Source of the DNA: Hyphomonadaceae bacterium BL14
GTDB taxonomy: Bacteria > Pseudomonadota > Alphaproteobacteria > Caulobacterales > Maricaulaceae
Length of the DNA: 64,000 bases
Direction of reading: 5' to 3'
NCBI GenBank assembly: GCA_027627705.1
Contig: CP091242.1
Location: forward strand, 2,688,290-2,752,289
Shown here: positions 52,304 through 61,583 of the stretch, in pieces
Layout of the letters: the number at the start of each line of letters is the position of its first letter
How positions within the stretch are numbered: the first letter of the stretch is position 1
The notes under the pieces: model-generated
Told to the model about the DNA's origin: nothing
Databases searched by the model: none
Seen by the model: the letters and a program-made list of their open reading frames with translations, nothing else
Position numbers and translations under genes: made by a program

Positions 52304-53386
52304 TTAGCTGAGGCCGGTGGCCAGATTGGCCTGCAGAAGCGGGCTGAAGCCGTAATGGGCCAGCCAGCGCGAATCCGGTTCGAAGAAGGGGCGCAGATCC
52401 GGCATGCCGTATTTCAGCATGGCCAGGCGATCCACCCCCATGCCGAAGGCGAAGCCCTGATACTCCTCCGGATCAAGGCCGCAGGCGCGGATGACATTGG
52501 GATGCACCATGCCGCAGCCCAGAATCTCCATCCACTTGTCCCCGGACCCGACCTTCACCGCATCGCCCACGCGCTCATAGCGCACGTCCATCTCCGCGCT
52601 GGGCTCGGTGAAGGGGAAGTGGTGCGGACGCAGGCGCGCCTCCACCTGGTCGGTCTCGAAGAAGGCGGCCAGGAAATCGAGAAGGCAGCCCTTCAGATGA
52701 CCCATATGGGTGTCGCGGTCGATCACCAGTCCTTCCACCTGATGGAACATCGGCGTGTGGGTCTGGTCCCAGTCACAGCGATACACCCGGCCGGGCGCAA
52801 TGATGCGGATCGGGGGCTTGTCCTTCATCAGCGTGCGAATCTGTACCGGCGAGGTATGGGTGCGCAGCAGTTTGGCCACGCCGCTCTCGTCAGCGGACAT
52901 GAAAAACGTGTCGTGCATGTCACGCGCCGGGTGGCCGGCGGGGAAGTTGAGGGCGGTGAAGTTATGGAAATCGTCCTCCACATCCGGCCCTTCAGCCACG
53001 GCGAAGCCCATATCGGCAAAGATCGCGGCCAGCTCCTCCATCACCTGGGCGACGGGATGCAAACTGCCCTGCGGTTCGCGGCGCGCAGGCAGGGTGATGT
53101 CGACGCGCTCTGACGCCAGCGCCGCATTAAGCGCTGCGTCTTCAAGCACTTGCTTGCGCGCATCAATGGCCTCGCCCAGCCGGTCGCGCAGACCGTTGAG
53201 GGCCGGGCCCATCACCTGCCGCTCGTCCGGGCTCATACCGCCCAGTTCGCGCATTTTCAGCGACACTTCGCCCTTCTTCCCCAAGGCGGCGACACGGATG
53301 TCGTCCAGCGCCTTGAGGTCCTTGGCGGCGGCAATGTCGGCGGTGAAGCGCGCTTCCAGCGCCTCAAGGTCTGCTGTCTGGCTCAT
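52304..53386 (-). CDS. pheS: Phenylalanine-tRNA ligase alpha subunit
   Basis: The 360-residue class II catalytic subunit has an N-terminal coiled coil for tRNA, then [22 protein letters not shown] (motif 2), and [13 protein letters not shown] (motif 3) near the end. It follows rplT after the terminator at 53474-53511, so some transcripts may end before it. The start at 53386 gives the family length. Confidence 0.97.
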   Translation of the reverse strand: MSQTADLEALEARFTADIAAAKDLKALDDIRVAALGKKGEVSLKMRELGGMSPDERQVMGPALNGLRDRLGEAIDARKQVLEDAALNAALASERVDITLPARREPQGSLHPVAQVMEELAAIFADMGFAVAEGPDVEDDFHNFTALNFPAGHPARDMHDTFFMSADESGVAKLLRTHTSPVQIRTLMKDKPPIRIIAPGRVYRCDWDQTHTPMFHQVEGLVIDRDTHMGHLKGCLLDFLAAFFETDQVEARLRPHHFPFTEPSAEMDVRYERVGDAVKVGSGDKWMEILGCGMVHPNVIRACGLDPEEYQGFAFGMGVDRLAMLKYGMPDLRPFFEPDSRWLAHYGFSPLLQANLATGLS

Positions 53387-53473
53387 GGTCCCGGCGGTGT
53401 CCGTTTCAGGTCTGGCGCGGTGTCTAGCGTGTTTTCTTGGAGAGGGGCGCCCGGTTTGTGCGATTGGCGGCCG

Positions 53474-53511
53474 TCAAACGCAAACGCCCGCCTGGCGTGG
53501 CCAGGCGGGCG
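53474..53511 (-). terminator. Rho-independent terminator after rplT
   Basis: A 12 bp stem CGCCCGCCTGGC / GCCAGGCGGGCG (53485-53496 and 53500-53511) with a 3 nt loop is followed on the minus strand by TTTGCGTTT. It lies 31 bp after rplT and before pheS, so it could separate the ribosomal genes from pheST or act as an attenuator. Confidence 0.85.
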
Positions 53512-53541
53512 CTGTACGAAACGGTGTGAGAGCGTGAACTC

Positions 53542-53898
53542 TTACGCCAGCGCCTGCTTGGCCTGCTCGGCCAGCGACGTAAACGCTTCAGGCTCGTGGA
53601 TGGCGATGTCGGACAGCACTTTGCGGTCCAGCTCGATGCCGGCCTTGTTCAGGCCGTTGATGAAGCTGGCATAGGTCAGACCGTTGAGACGGGCCGCCGC
53701 ATTGATGCGCTGGATCCAGAGCGCGCGGAACACGCGCTTCTTGGCGCGGCGGTCGCGATAGGCGTACTGGCCGGCCTTTTCGACAGCCTGACGGGCGATG
53801 CGGATGGTGTTCTTGCGGCGGCCGTAAAAGCCTTTCGCCTGCTCAAGAACTTTTTTTCTCCGGGCGAGACGCGCCGGACCGGTGGAAACGCGGGACAT
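53542..53898 (-). CDS. rplT: Ribosomal protein L20
   Basis: The 118-residue basic protein is one of the earliest proteins to bind 23S rRNA. It shows [20 protein letters not shown] and the [21 protein letters not shown] motif. Size is normal. It follows rpmI by 45 bp, the classical arrangement; infC is not upstream here. Confidence 0.98.
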   Translation of the reverse strand: MSRVSTGPARLARRKKVLEQAKGFYGRRKNTIRIARQAVEKAGQYAYRDRRAKKRVFRALWIQRINAAARLNGLTYASFINGLNKAGIELDRKVLSDIAIHEPEAFTSLAEQAKQALA

Positions 53899-53943
53899 GG
53901 GATGATCTCCTGAACGTCGCTAAATCTGGTGAGTCCCGGCCGC

Positions 53944-54147
53944 CTAGCGGCTGTACGGGAAGTAGGAACGCTTGACGATCTTCGCGTCCGGTGCCGAGAG
54001 GGCGACGGTGCCGCGTTTCTGGCGGATCTGTTTCGGGGTCCGCTTGATCATGCCGTGGCGCTTGCCAGACTGAGCGGCCAGGATCTTGCCTGTGGCCGTG
54101 ACCTTGAAGCGCTTTTTGGCGCCGCTTTTGGTCTTCATCTTCGACAT
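53944..54147 (-). CDS. rpmI: Ribosomal protein L35
   Basis: The 67-residue basic protein starts [20 protein letters not shown] and has the [18 protein letters not shown] stretch of L35. The ATG at 54147 follows a strong AAGGAGAG site; any upstream start would extend into the leader. It heads the unit rpmI-rplT-pheS-pheT. Confidence 0.98.
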   Translation of the reverse strand: MSKMKTKSGAKKRFKVTATGKILAAQSGKRHGMIKRTPKQIRQKRGTVALSAPDAKIVKRSYFPYSR

Positions 54148-54249
54148 TTTGCTCTCCTTGAGGTGCGGTCTGGCGCGAAGCGCTGAACGCGGTCTGCGGC
54201 CGCCCGGCATGTCGATTGGGCCGGGTAGGCCTGTTTTTACGAAGCGGCG

Positions 54250-54277
54250 GTTATACGCGCGCGCGCCCAAAACGCAA
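54250..54277 (-). promoter_or_regulatory. Candidate promoter of rpmI-rplT-pheST
   Basis: TTGCGT (54277-54272), a 16 bp GC-rich spacer and TATAAC (54255-54250) form an alphaproteobacterial sigma70-type pair. The leader to rpmI is about 95 nt, long enough for L20 feedback binding, though no pseudoknot could be confirmed by eye. Confidence 0.5.
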
Positions 54278-54320
54278 GGGCTGGCGCGCATGGGCGATCA
54301 GCATACTGGCATGGATGAAA

Positions 54321-54357
54321 ATGAAAGGCGCGCCCGGCATGTCCCGGACGCGCCTTC
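54321..54357 (-). terminator. Terminator after the four-repeat secreted protein
   Basis: AAGGCGCG-type arms (54325-54337 and 54344-54356) form a stem with one mismatch and a small CATGT loop, followed on the minus strand by TTTCATTTTC. It lies 27 bp after the stop of the gene at 54384-56153 and protects the rpmI promoter. Confidence 0.7.
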
Positions 54358-54383
54358 TGTCAGCATTTTGCGATCTGGACGGC

Positions 54384-56153
54384 CTAGTTCGCCCAGCCCG
54401 GGGTGATCTCGGAGATCCTCACGCGCGCCGGCGTGCCGGCATTGTCCGACCGGTATGTGCCCACATAGATGTCGTAGCGTCCCGACAGGGCTTCATCGAA
54501 AGCCAGACCCGGGTTCAGATTGCCCGCGCCGTCATCGTTACACGCCCAGCTGCCGTCGGGCAGGTTGATCGCGATCGTGGTGTCCACCTCGCTCTCGGCC
54601 CAGACATAGAGCGGGCCGCCTTGACCGTCCCAGAACAGATTGGCGGTCGGTTCGCGGGTGATATGGCCTGCACACCACAGATCATCGCCGGAGAACCCGG
54701 CATCGCTCGCGGCGATGGAGCCGCCCGCCTCGACATTGAGGTCATGCGGGTCCGGCAGGAAGCCGGCGGCCAGAGTCACAGCGCCGAACAGCGGATCGGC
54801 GTTGATATCGACCTGGCTGGACATGGGGTCGGCACCGCCGCCAATTTCGGAGATGAACAGCGTGGCCGGGGTGGTTTCGCTGCCGAATGTGCCGGCATAG
54901 ATGTCATAGACGCCTGCTTCCGCGTCGCTGAAGCGTACGACGGGATCGAGCCCGAGCGTGTCGTCATTGCAGTACCAGGCACCATCGGGCGAATTGACCG
55001 CCAGCGTGGTGTCAGCCTCCGACGTCAGCGAGATGAAAAGTGGGCCCATCGGGTCATCGAGACGCAGCCGGTAGCTCGGCTCGCGGGTGGCATTGCCCAC
55101 GCACCAGCCATCGGCGATCACGCCGCCGGTGGTGCCCATGTCCAGATCCGCCGGGCCGCCGGCCGTCAGTTGCACCGAGACGGGGTCAGGCAGGAACCCG
55201 CCGCGCAGCCGCTGCTCGCCATGGCGCGGGCGCGCGGCGACATCCAGGCGGCTGTCCACCCCGTCAAAGCCCAGTTCGGAGATGACCAGTGAGGCGGACT
55301 CAGCGGGCAGGGCACCATTGAGCAGGCCGGTCCAGATCAGATAGCGTCCGCTTTCCGGTTCGCCGAACGCCACACCGGGATCAAGGCCGATACGGTCGTC
55401 ATTGCAATGCATCGTCCCGTCAGGAGCGCGCACAGCCAGCGTGCCGTCATTGTCAGAGCGCATGAACACATACAGCGGCAGATCGCCCGCCTGATAGTCG
55501 AGCGCCAGGGCTGCTGCCTGGCCGGACTGCCCCACGCACGACCAGTCGAGCGCGCCCAGATCGCCGTCACCGCCGGCCATCACGTCGACACGCCGCGGAT
55601 CATTGCGGAAGCCTGCGCGCAGGCTCAGCGTCTGCAGCGGGGCCACGTCGGCAGACGGTGCCGTGCTGTACGGATTGCTGGTGATGAAGGCGTCAGTGGC
55701 CACGTGGACCACCGCGTCGGGATAGCCGACGCCCGGAGAAAAACTGCCCACCCACACATCATAGCGGCCCGACGCCGCGTTATCGAGCGCGACACCGGGA
55801 TTGAACAGGCCGGCACTATCGTCATCGCAGGTGATGCTTCCGTCAGGCGCGCGCACGATCATGGTCGTGTCGGTGTCGCTGGCGGCTGCGAAGCGGACAT
55901 TGCCGCGGCTGCGCACAATCACGGATATGGAAGGCTGCTCTGAGATATAGCCCCAGCAATCGGGCGACAGGCGCTCGGCGGAGATGGCTCCCGCGGCGCG
56001 GATTCGCAGGCTGACCGGCTCGGAGCCGGGCGCATAATCCAGTTCGCCATAGACGGGCGCGCCCGTAAAGGATTGCGCCAGCGAAGGGGCAGACAGGCCC
56101 AGCGCGCACAGGGGCACCAGGCAGAGTGACTGAATGAGTTTGCGAGTACGCAT
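54384..56153 (-). CDS. Secreted protein with four Cys-pair PPC-like domains
   Basis: The 589-residue protein has a signal peptide (LCLVPLCALGLSAPSLAQ) and four tandem domains of about 130-145 residues. Each has one Cys near its start (CWGY, CVGQ, CVGN, CAGH) and a DTTxxVxxPDGxxxCxDD strand with a second Cys and acidic residues, then SGRYDIYVGTF. The two Cys per domain probably form a disulfide, and the acidic loop may bind calcium. The shape resembles PPC-like jelly-roll domains. No catalytic motif is seen. The paralogue at 56241-56705 has one copy. The ATG at 56153 was chosen for the signal peptide. Confidence 0.75.
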   Translation of the reverse strand: MRTRKLIQSLCLVPLCALGLSAPSLAQSFTGAPVYGELDYAPGSEPVSLRIRAAGAISAERLSPDCWGYISEQPSISVIVRSRGNVRFAAASDTDTTMIVRAPDGSITCDDDSAGLFNPGVALDNAASGRYDVWVGSFSPGVGYPDAVVHVATDAFITSNPYSTAPSADVAPLQTLSLRAGFRNDPRRVDVMAGGDGDLGALDWSCVGQSGQAAALALDYQAGDLPLYVFMRSDNDGTLAVRAPDGTMHCNDDRIGLDPGVAFGEPESGRYLIWTGLLNGALPAESASLVISELGFDGVDSRLDVAARPRHGEQRLRGGFLPDPVSVQLTAGGPADLDMGTTGGVIADGWCVGNATREPSYRLRLDDPMGPLFISLTSEADTTLAVNSPDGAWYCNDDTLGLDPVVRFSDAEAGVYDIYAGTFGSETTPATLFISEIGGGADPMSSQVDINADPLFGAVTLAAGFLPDPHDLNVEAGGSIAASDAGFSGDDLWCAGHITREPTANLFWDGQGGPLYVWAESEVDTTIAINLPDGSWACNDDGAGNLNPGLAFDEALSGRYDIYVGTYRSDNAGTPARVRISEITPGWAN

Positions 56154-56194
56154 GAGCGCTTCCTTGGCAGCGGCGTCGAAAAGACGAAGGATCA

Positions 56195-56229
56195 AACCAA
56201 AATCGGCCCCGCCCGGGAGGGCGGGGCCG
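56195..56229 (-). terminator. Terminator between the two Cys-pair proteins
   Basis: A perfect 10 bp GC stem, GGCCCCGCCC / GGGCGGGGCC (56205-56214 and 56219-56228), is followed on the minus strand by GATTTTGGTTTG. It ends the single-domain gene's transcript, so the four-domain gene likely depends on read-through or its own promoter. Confidence 0.85.
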
Positions 56230-56240
56230 GGGCTTTGGTT

Positions 56241-56705
56241 TTACTGGCTGCTGATTTCCGAGATGTAGAGCCCGGCAGATTGCAGCGAGCCGGACGAGAA
56301 CGTCCCGACCCAGATGTCATACTGGCCCGATTGCGGGTTGTTGAAGCGGATGGAGGCGTTAAAGCCCTGGCCGCTATCGTCGTCACAGTACCAGGAGCCG
56401 TCCGGACCATTGATCACCAGCGTGGTGTCGGCCGAAGACCTGGTGGAGATGATCAGCGGCAGGCTGCCAGCCGAAAACTGAAGGCGCACATCCGGCGCAT
56501 CAGCGATGAAACCGGCGCAGCTGGACGAGACGTTGCGTGCCGAAATGCTGCCGCCTGCCTGCAGGTTGACGACGCGCGGATCAGGCGTGAAGCCGCCCGA
56601 CAGCGAGATAGTGCCGTAGGCCGGGTTCAGCGAAAAGTTCTGCGCTGAAGCCACACCAGCCAGAGCGGTTACGGCGAACGCCGCAGTCACGAGAGTGCGA
56701 ATCAT
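56241..56705 (-). CDS. Secreted single-domain Cys-pair PPC-like protein
   Basis: The 154-residue protein has a signal peptide (LVTAAFAVTALAGVASAQ) and one copy of the domain of its neighbour: SSSCAGFIADAP, DTTLVINGPDGSWYCDDDSG and SGQYDIWVGTFSSG. The pair probably arose by duplication. It might bind or cap a surface structure; no function is known. The ATG at 56705 follows a GGAA-type site; an in-frame ATG at 56720 is possible. Confidence 0.75.
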   Translation of the reverse strand: MIRTLVTAAFAVTALAGVASAQNFSLNPAYGTISLSGGFTPDPRVVNLQAGGSISARNVSSSCAGFIADAPDVRLQFSAGSLPLIISTRSSADTTLVINGPDGSWYCDDDSGQGFNASIRFNNPQSGQYDIWVGTFSSGSLQSAGLYISEISSQ

Positions 56706-57001
56706 TGAAGTGGTTCCCATAAGCCCCGCCATTCCCCCCCCACCAGCCGGGGCGAAAGCCGGCGGCGGCGATTCACTGCTGGTCTCCTGGAGAGCAGCAG
56801 GCCGTGCGAGCATCATGAACACAGGCTGTACCGGAGATGAACGCCGGGACGCTGTGCTTATGGGGCCTCCATCCTTCCCGCCTCGCGTGCGCCACTGGCA
56901 CCGTCCGGGAGAATTAGGTTTCCAAAGCCCAAAGCTCGATCAATGCTTTAGCCTGAAATAATCGGCCGCGCCACTTGAATCACGGGAGCCAGGTCAGGCG
57001 A
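56706..57001. other. Intergenic region upstream of the single-domain secreted gene
   Basis: The 296 bp lie between the single-domain gene and the ABC-F gene, both on the minus strand. A C-rich run (about 56733-56742) and an AT-rich patch near 56946-56962 are seen, but no clear promoter pair. No gene is supported here. Confidence 0.35.
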
Positions 57002-58819
57002 CTAGCCGCCTTCGATTTCCTCGCGCAGCATTTCCAGCTCCAGCCAGCGATCCTCTTTCTCCGCTTTTTTCTTGGTCAGGCGCTCCAGCTCTGCGCTGGC
57101 CGCTTCAAAGCGGGCATGGTCGCAGGTGAACAAGCCTGAATCGGCCAGTTCGCTCTCCAGGGCAGTGATGCGGCCGGTCAGGGTCTCGATCTCGACGGGC
57201 AGGGATTCCAGAGCGTGCTTGTCCTTGAATGACAGCTTGGCGCGGTTCTGGGGTTTGGAGCGCACGCCCTGCTGGGGCGCGGCGTCGCGCGCGGTGACCG
57301 GGTTCGAGGCTGCGCGGGCGGTGACGCCGCTGCCGCGCTGGGTGGACATGTCCGAATAGCCCCCGGCGAACAGCCGCCAGACGCCATCGCTTTCATAAGC
57401 CAGTGTGGCCGTGGCCGTCCGGTCGATGAAATCGCGGTCGTGGCTCACCAGAATCACCGTTCCGGCATAGTCGCCGATCAGCTCTTCCAGCAGGTCCAGC
57501 GTCTCCAGATCGAGGTCGTTGGTCGGCTCGTCAAGCACGAGCAGATTGGATGGCAGGGCCAGTGCGCGCGCCAGCATCAGCCGGGCGCGTTCGCCGCCTG
57601 ACAGGGCCCGCACGGGCGTGCGCGCCTGTTCGGGCTGGAACAGAAAGTCCTTCATATAGGCGGCCACGTGCTTGCTCACGCCGCCCACCTCGACCCGCTC
57701 ACCGCCGCCGGGTGCGATGGCTTCGGTCACCGTCCAGTCAGGCTGCAGGGCGGCGCGGCTCTGGTCCAGCGCGGCAATATCGAGATTGGCACCCAGCCGG
57801 ACCTGGCCTTTGTCGGGCGGCATCTGGCCTGTCAGCATGCGGATCAGCGTGGTCTTGCCCGCGCCATTGGGTCCGATCAGCGCCAGCCGGTCGCCGCGGG
57901 CGATACGCAAGGACAGGTCCTGCACGATCACCCGGTCTTCAAACCGCTTGGACAGGCCTTCAGCCTCGATCACCAGCTTGCCTGAGCGGTCTGCATCGCT
58001 CAGTGACATGGCCGCCGCCCCTTGCGGGCCGCGCCAGGCCTTGAGCTGCGCCTTCATGGCCTGGAACTCGCCGACCCGGCGCATGTTGCGCGTGCGCCGT
58101 GCGGTCACGCCATAGCGCATCCAGTGTTCTTCACGTGCGATCTGGCGCGACAGCTTGTGGCGCTCGGCCTCCTCGGCGGCGAAGACCTCATCGCGCCAGG
58201 CCTCGAAATGGGCAAAGCCCTTGTCCATGCGGCGGGTCACGCCGCGGTCAATCCACACCACGGCGCGTGTCAGCGTCTCCAGAAAGCGCCGGTCGTGACT
58301 GATCAGAACCAGCGCCCCGCGCCAGCTTTTCAGCTCGCCTTCCAGCCATTCGATCGCCGGAAGATCCAGATGGTTGGTCGGCTCGTCTAGCAGCAGGATG
58401 TCCGGCTGCGGTGCCAGGCAGCGTGCCAGAGCAGCCCGCCTGGCTTCGCCGCCCGAAAGGCTTGCCGGCGCGGCGTCAGGATCAAGGCTGAGATGCTCGC
58501 ACAGATAGTCGGCGCGGTAGGCGTCATCGCCATCGGTGAGCCCGGCGCGGATATAGTCGATGACACTGGCATGTCCGCCCAGATCGGGTTCCTGGGGCAG
58601 ATAGCGCAGGGTCGATCCGGGGTGGACGAAGCGGTCCCCGCTATCGGCCTCGATCAGGCCGGCGGCGATTTTCAGGAAGGAGGATTTCCCCGATCCGTTA
58701 CGCCCGACCAGCCCGATGCGCTCGCCGGCACCGACAATCATGTCGGCTCCGGTCAACAGGGGCGTCGCACCAAAGGTCAGGCGGATGCCGGCGAGGGTCA
58801 GGAGGGGAGGAGCGGCCAT
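57002..58819 (-). CDS. uup: ABC-F family ATPase (Uup-like)
   Basis: The 605-residue cytoplasmic protein has two ABC domains: GRNGSGKSS with LSGGEARRAA, and GPNGAGKTT with LSGGERARL. They are joined by a linker of about 80 residues, and a C-terminal coiled coil (about 545-605) ends the protein. No membrane part is present, as in ABC-F translation or DNA factors. The Uup-like C-terminal coil supports this subgroup. It stands alone between 45 bp and 296 bp gaps. Confidence 0.9.
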   Translation of the reverse strand: MAAPPLLTLAGIRLTFGATPLLTGADMIVGAGERIGLVGRNGSGKSSFLKIAAGLIEADSGDRFVHPGSTLRYLPQEPDLGGHASVIDYIRAGLTDGDDAYRADYLCEHLSLDPDAAPASLSGGEARRAALARCLAPQPDILLLDEPTNHLDLPAIEWLEGELKSWRGALVLISHDRRFLETLTRAVVWIDRGVTRRMDKGFAHFEAWRDEVFAAEEAERHKLSRQIAREEHWMRYGVTARRTRNMRRVGEFQAMKAQLKAWRGPQGAAAMSLSDADRSGKLVIEAEGLSKRFEDRVIVQDLSLRIARGDRLALIGPNGAGKTTLIRMLTGQMPPDKGQVRLGANLDIAALDQSRAALQPDWTVTEAIAPGGGERVEVGGVSKHVAAYMKDFLFQPEQARTPVRALSGGERARLMLARALALPSNLLVLDEPTNDLDLETLDLLEELIGDYAGTVILVSHDRDFIDRTATATLAYESDGVWRLFAGGYSDMSTQRGSGVTARAASNPVTARDAAPQQGVRSKPQNRAKLSFKDKHALESLPVEIETLTGRITALESELADSGLFTCDHARFEAASAELERLTKKKAEKEDRWLELEMLREEIEGG

Positions 58820-58864
58820 GGCGCAGGTCTATGCAGGCCAGCGCCCGCTCCGGCAAGGGGCGCG

Positions 58865-60160
58865 CTACAGGCGCGCCTCGCGCCGGGCCATACGGGCTCG
58901 CAATTCCTCACGGGCCGTGTGCAGCTGGAAATCTTCACCGGTCTCCCAGTCTTCGGGCGGCTGGCGGATATCCTCGAATTGGAAGGGCGGCTCGGACTCT
59001 TCTGCCTCGTTGGCCAGCGCATTGCGCAGGTCCGCCTCTCCCGACATGATCCGCGTCTCGGGCGTGATCTGGCGCGGCGCAACCAGAATGTCAGGGATGA
59101 CGCCCTGGCCCTGGATCGAGCGCCCCGCCGGGGTGTAGTAGCGCGCGGTGGTCAGGCGCAGGGCACCATCGCGGCCCCCGCGCAGCGGCACCACGGTCTG
59201 CATGGACCCTTTGCCGAAGCTCGGCAGGCCAAGCACGGTCGCGCGCTGGCGGTCCTGCAGGGCGCCCGCGACGATTTCCGATGCGCTCGCCGAGCCGGCA
59301 TTGACCAGAACTACAATCGGCGCGCCCGCCAGCATGTCGCCTGCTTCGGCGTTGTAGCGGCGCGTATCGCGCGGGTCGCGTCCGCGCGTGGACACCACTT
59401 CCCCGCGGTCCAGGAACAGGCCAGCAACCGTCACCGATTGCTCCAGCAGGCCGCCGGGGTTGGACCGAACGTCCAGGATCAGGCCGGGCAGCGGCCCGCC
59501 TTGCGCAGTCGTCATGTCGCGCAGGGCGGCGACCACGCGCTCGGTCGTGTTCTCGTTGAAAGTGGTGATGCGCAAGTATGGCAGGTCTTCGTCCATATTG
59601 TAGACCACCGAGCGCACCTCGACGGCGGCGCGCACAACGGTAACCTCGAACGGCTCCTGGCCTTCGCGCCCGATCGTCAGCGTGACCGGCTCTCCGGCAG
59701 GTCCGCGAATGCGGTCCACGGCGGCGTCCATGCCGGCCCCGACCATGTTCTCACCATCCACAGCCAGGATCACGTCATTGGCTTCCAGGCCGGCCTCTTC
59801 ACCGGGAGTGCCGGCCATGGGCGACACGATGGTCACCATGTCATTGCGGAAGGTCACCTCGATGCCGATGCCGAAATATTCGCCGCGCGTCGTGGTCTGC
59901 ATGTCCTGGAAGGCTTCGGGCGGCAGGTAGCGCGAATGGGGATCCAGCGAGCCGAGCATGCCGTTGATGGCCGCTTCGATCAGCGCTGCCTTGTCGGTCT
60001 CGACCACGAAGTCGGACTCGACCCGGCTGAGCACATCGCCGAACAGCTCCAGCTGGCGGAACATCTCGGCCCGCTCGCGGTCCGGCGTCTCCTGCGACAT
60101 GCCCAGCGTGGCAGCCCCGATGCCGAACAGGACGGCGGAAGCAATGATCAGAAGGCGCAT
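58865..60160 (-). CDS. ctpA: C-terminal processing peptidase (S41)
   Basis: The 431-residue protease has a signal segment (MRLLIIASAVLFGIGAATLG), a PDZ domain (about 90-170, FRNDMVTIVSPMAGTPGEEAG) and a catalytic domain with the Ser in NAGSASASEI and the Lys in GLPSFGKGSMQT. It trims periplasmic or membrane proteins. The ATG at 60160 has AAGGA at 8 bp; one at 60169 is also in frame. It is the last gene of the nadD-rsfS-rlmH-envC-ctpA set. Confidence 0.95.
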   Translation of the reverse strand: MRLLIIASAVLFGIGAATLGMSQETPDRERAEMFRQLELFGDVLSRVESDFVVETDKAALIEAAINGMLGSLDPHSRYLPPEAFQDMQTTTRGEYFGIGIEVTFRNDMVTIVSPMAGTPGEEAGLEANDVILAVDGENMVGAGMDAAVDRIRGPAGEPVTLTIGREGQEPFEVTVVRAAVEVRSVVYNMDEDLPYLRITTFNENTTERVVAALRDMTTAQGGPLPGLILDVRSNPGGLLEQSVTVAGLFLDRGEVVSTRGRDPRDTRRYNAEAGDMLAGAPIVVLVNAGSASASEIVAGALQDRQRATVLGLPSFGKGSMQTVVPLRGGRDGALRLTTARYYTPAGRSIQGQGVIPDILVAPRQITPETRIMSGEADLRNALANEAEESEPPFQFEDIRQPPEDWETGEDFQLHTAREELRARMARREARL

Positions 60161-60212
60161 GCGGGTCATCCTTGTTCGGCGTCGTCAGGCACGGTGCGTT
60201 CAGGCCAGAGGC

Positions 60213-61583
60213 TCAGCCCCTGCGAAATTCAGGCCGCAGCCATTGTTCAGGGTCCACGGCGTCGTCTGTGCTGCGGCGGATCTCAAGATAGAGCATCGGC
60301 ACCGGATTGACACGCTCGCCCATGAGTCCGACCGGCTCACCAGTCAGCAGCGACTGTCCCTCCGTAGCATAGATCAACGCAAGCCCGCCTAACACAATCG
60401 TGTAGCCGTCAGGCGTGTTGATCATGACGACGCCGTCAAAGCCCTGAAACGGACCGGCATAGACGGTGACCCCGTCAAACGGTGCCGTGACCGTGGCGCG
60501 TGGCGGGGTCTCAAACCAGATTCCATCCCGGCGCACACCGTCGGGTCCCGGCTGGCCGGCGCGGATGGCGAGGCGTCCGTTGACGGGCGGCCGCAGGGCG
60601 CCCCGGGCGTCGGCCAGCCTCAGGGTCTCGATCGGCCCGGCCAGGGGGCGGGCGTCGACCAGACCGCCAAGCGTGCCCGCCGCCCCGCTGCGCACGGCTG
60701 ATTCAGCCTCCGCCAGCAGTGCGCCCAGATCAGCGTCTTCCCGGTCTGCAGGCTCTGACGGGATCGGCACCGGGTCCGGACGCAGGCGCGGCGCGGGTAT
60801 CGGCTGCGCGGCGCTGGCCGGGTCAGGCAGGGCCTGCGGTCCCGGCTCGGGAAGCGGTGCCAGGCGCGGTTCGGCGGCGGCGAAGCGGCGGATGTCCGCC
60901 AGCAGATCGCGCAGTGACCCGGCTTCACGCGCGATGCGCGCTGCTTGCGCCGACAGATCATCGGCTTCTGCCCGCAAGCGGCGTTCGGCATCACGGCGCT
61001 GGGCGATCAGCGCATCCACCTCGGCACGGGTCTGTGACAACGCCTCGCGCGCTTCGCCCACGGTTTCAGCCTGGGCGGACAGGCGCAGTTCCAGGGTTTC
61101 AATCTCGGCTAGGCGCGTGCGCACCGCCGTGGCGCGCGCTTCCAGCTGAGGGGCCAGCGCCGCCAGCAGCCCGGCTGCGCGCGCGGCTTCGGCCGCGTCG
61201 CCCGGCGTGACGGCAAGCGCAGGCGGATCGGCCATGGCGATGCGCTGCAGCGCGGCCAGCACGCGCGCCAGCCCGCTACGGTCCTCTGCCAGGCGCCGGC
61301 CCAGCTCCTGCCGCTCGGCTTCCAGCGATTCCAGTGTGCGCACGGCAGCTTCGGCCTCGGTCTCGCGGGCGCGCACGTCTTCACCGGCGGCGGCAAGGCG
61401 GCGCTGCAACAAGGCGATCTCGGCGCTCGCGGCTTCTGCCTCCAGCCGGCGCGCTTCGGCCGCTTCGCGCAGCGCGTCAGCTTCGCTGTCCAGTGACTCC
61501 ACCTGTTCGGGATCGGGCGTGGCCACGGGGGCGGGCACCGCCTGGGCCAAAGCGGCGGCAAGGATGAGGGCGGTGAACATCAT
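60213..61583 (-). CDS. Murein hydrolase activator EnvC-like (degenerate LytM)
   Basis: The 456-residue periplasmic protein has a signal (ALILAAALAQAVPAP), long coiled coils (about 25-230) and a C-terminal LytM-type region (about 350-456). The zinc HxH of active M23 enzymes is replaced by MLYLEIRR, so it is probably an activator of amidases rather than an enzyme. The start overlaps the rlmH stop (ATGA). It lies between rlmH and ctpA, the standard position in this order. Confidence 0.85.
   Translation of the reverse strand: MMFTALILAAALAQAVPAPVATPDPEQVESLDSEADALREAAEARRLEAEAASAEIALLQRRLAAAGEDVRARETEAEAAVRTLESLEAERQELGRRLAEDRSGLARVLAALQRIAMADPPALAVTPGDAAEAARAAGLLAALAPQLEARATAVRTRLAEIETLELRLSAQAETVGEAREALSQTRAEVDALIAQRRDAERRLRAEADDLSAQAARIAREAGSLRDLLADIRRFAAAEPRLAPLPEPGPQALPDPASAAQPIPAPRLRPDPVPIPSEPADREDADLGALLAEAESAVRSGAAGTLGGLVDARPLAGPIETLRLADARGALRPPVNGRLAIRAGQPGPDGVRRDGIWFETPPRATVTAPFDGVTVYAGPFQGFDGVVMINTPDGYTIVLGGLALIYATEGQSLLTGEPVGLMGERVNPVPMLYLEIRRSTDDAVDPEQWLRPEFRRG

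Noticed and set aside
50297..53113. 938-codon plus-strand open frame opposite pheT and pheS
   Set aside because: It is antisense to two well-recognised genes, has no family marks and arises from GC-rich codon structure.
58493..60310. 605-codon plus-strand open frame opposite uup and ctpA
   Set aside because: Antisense to two recognised genes; no signal or domain.
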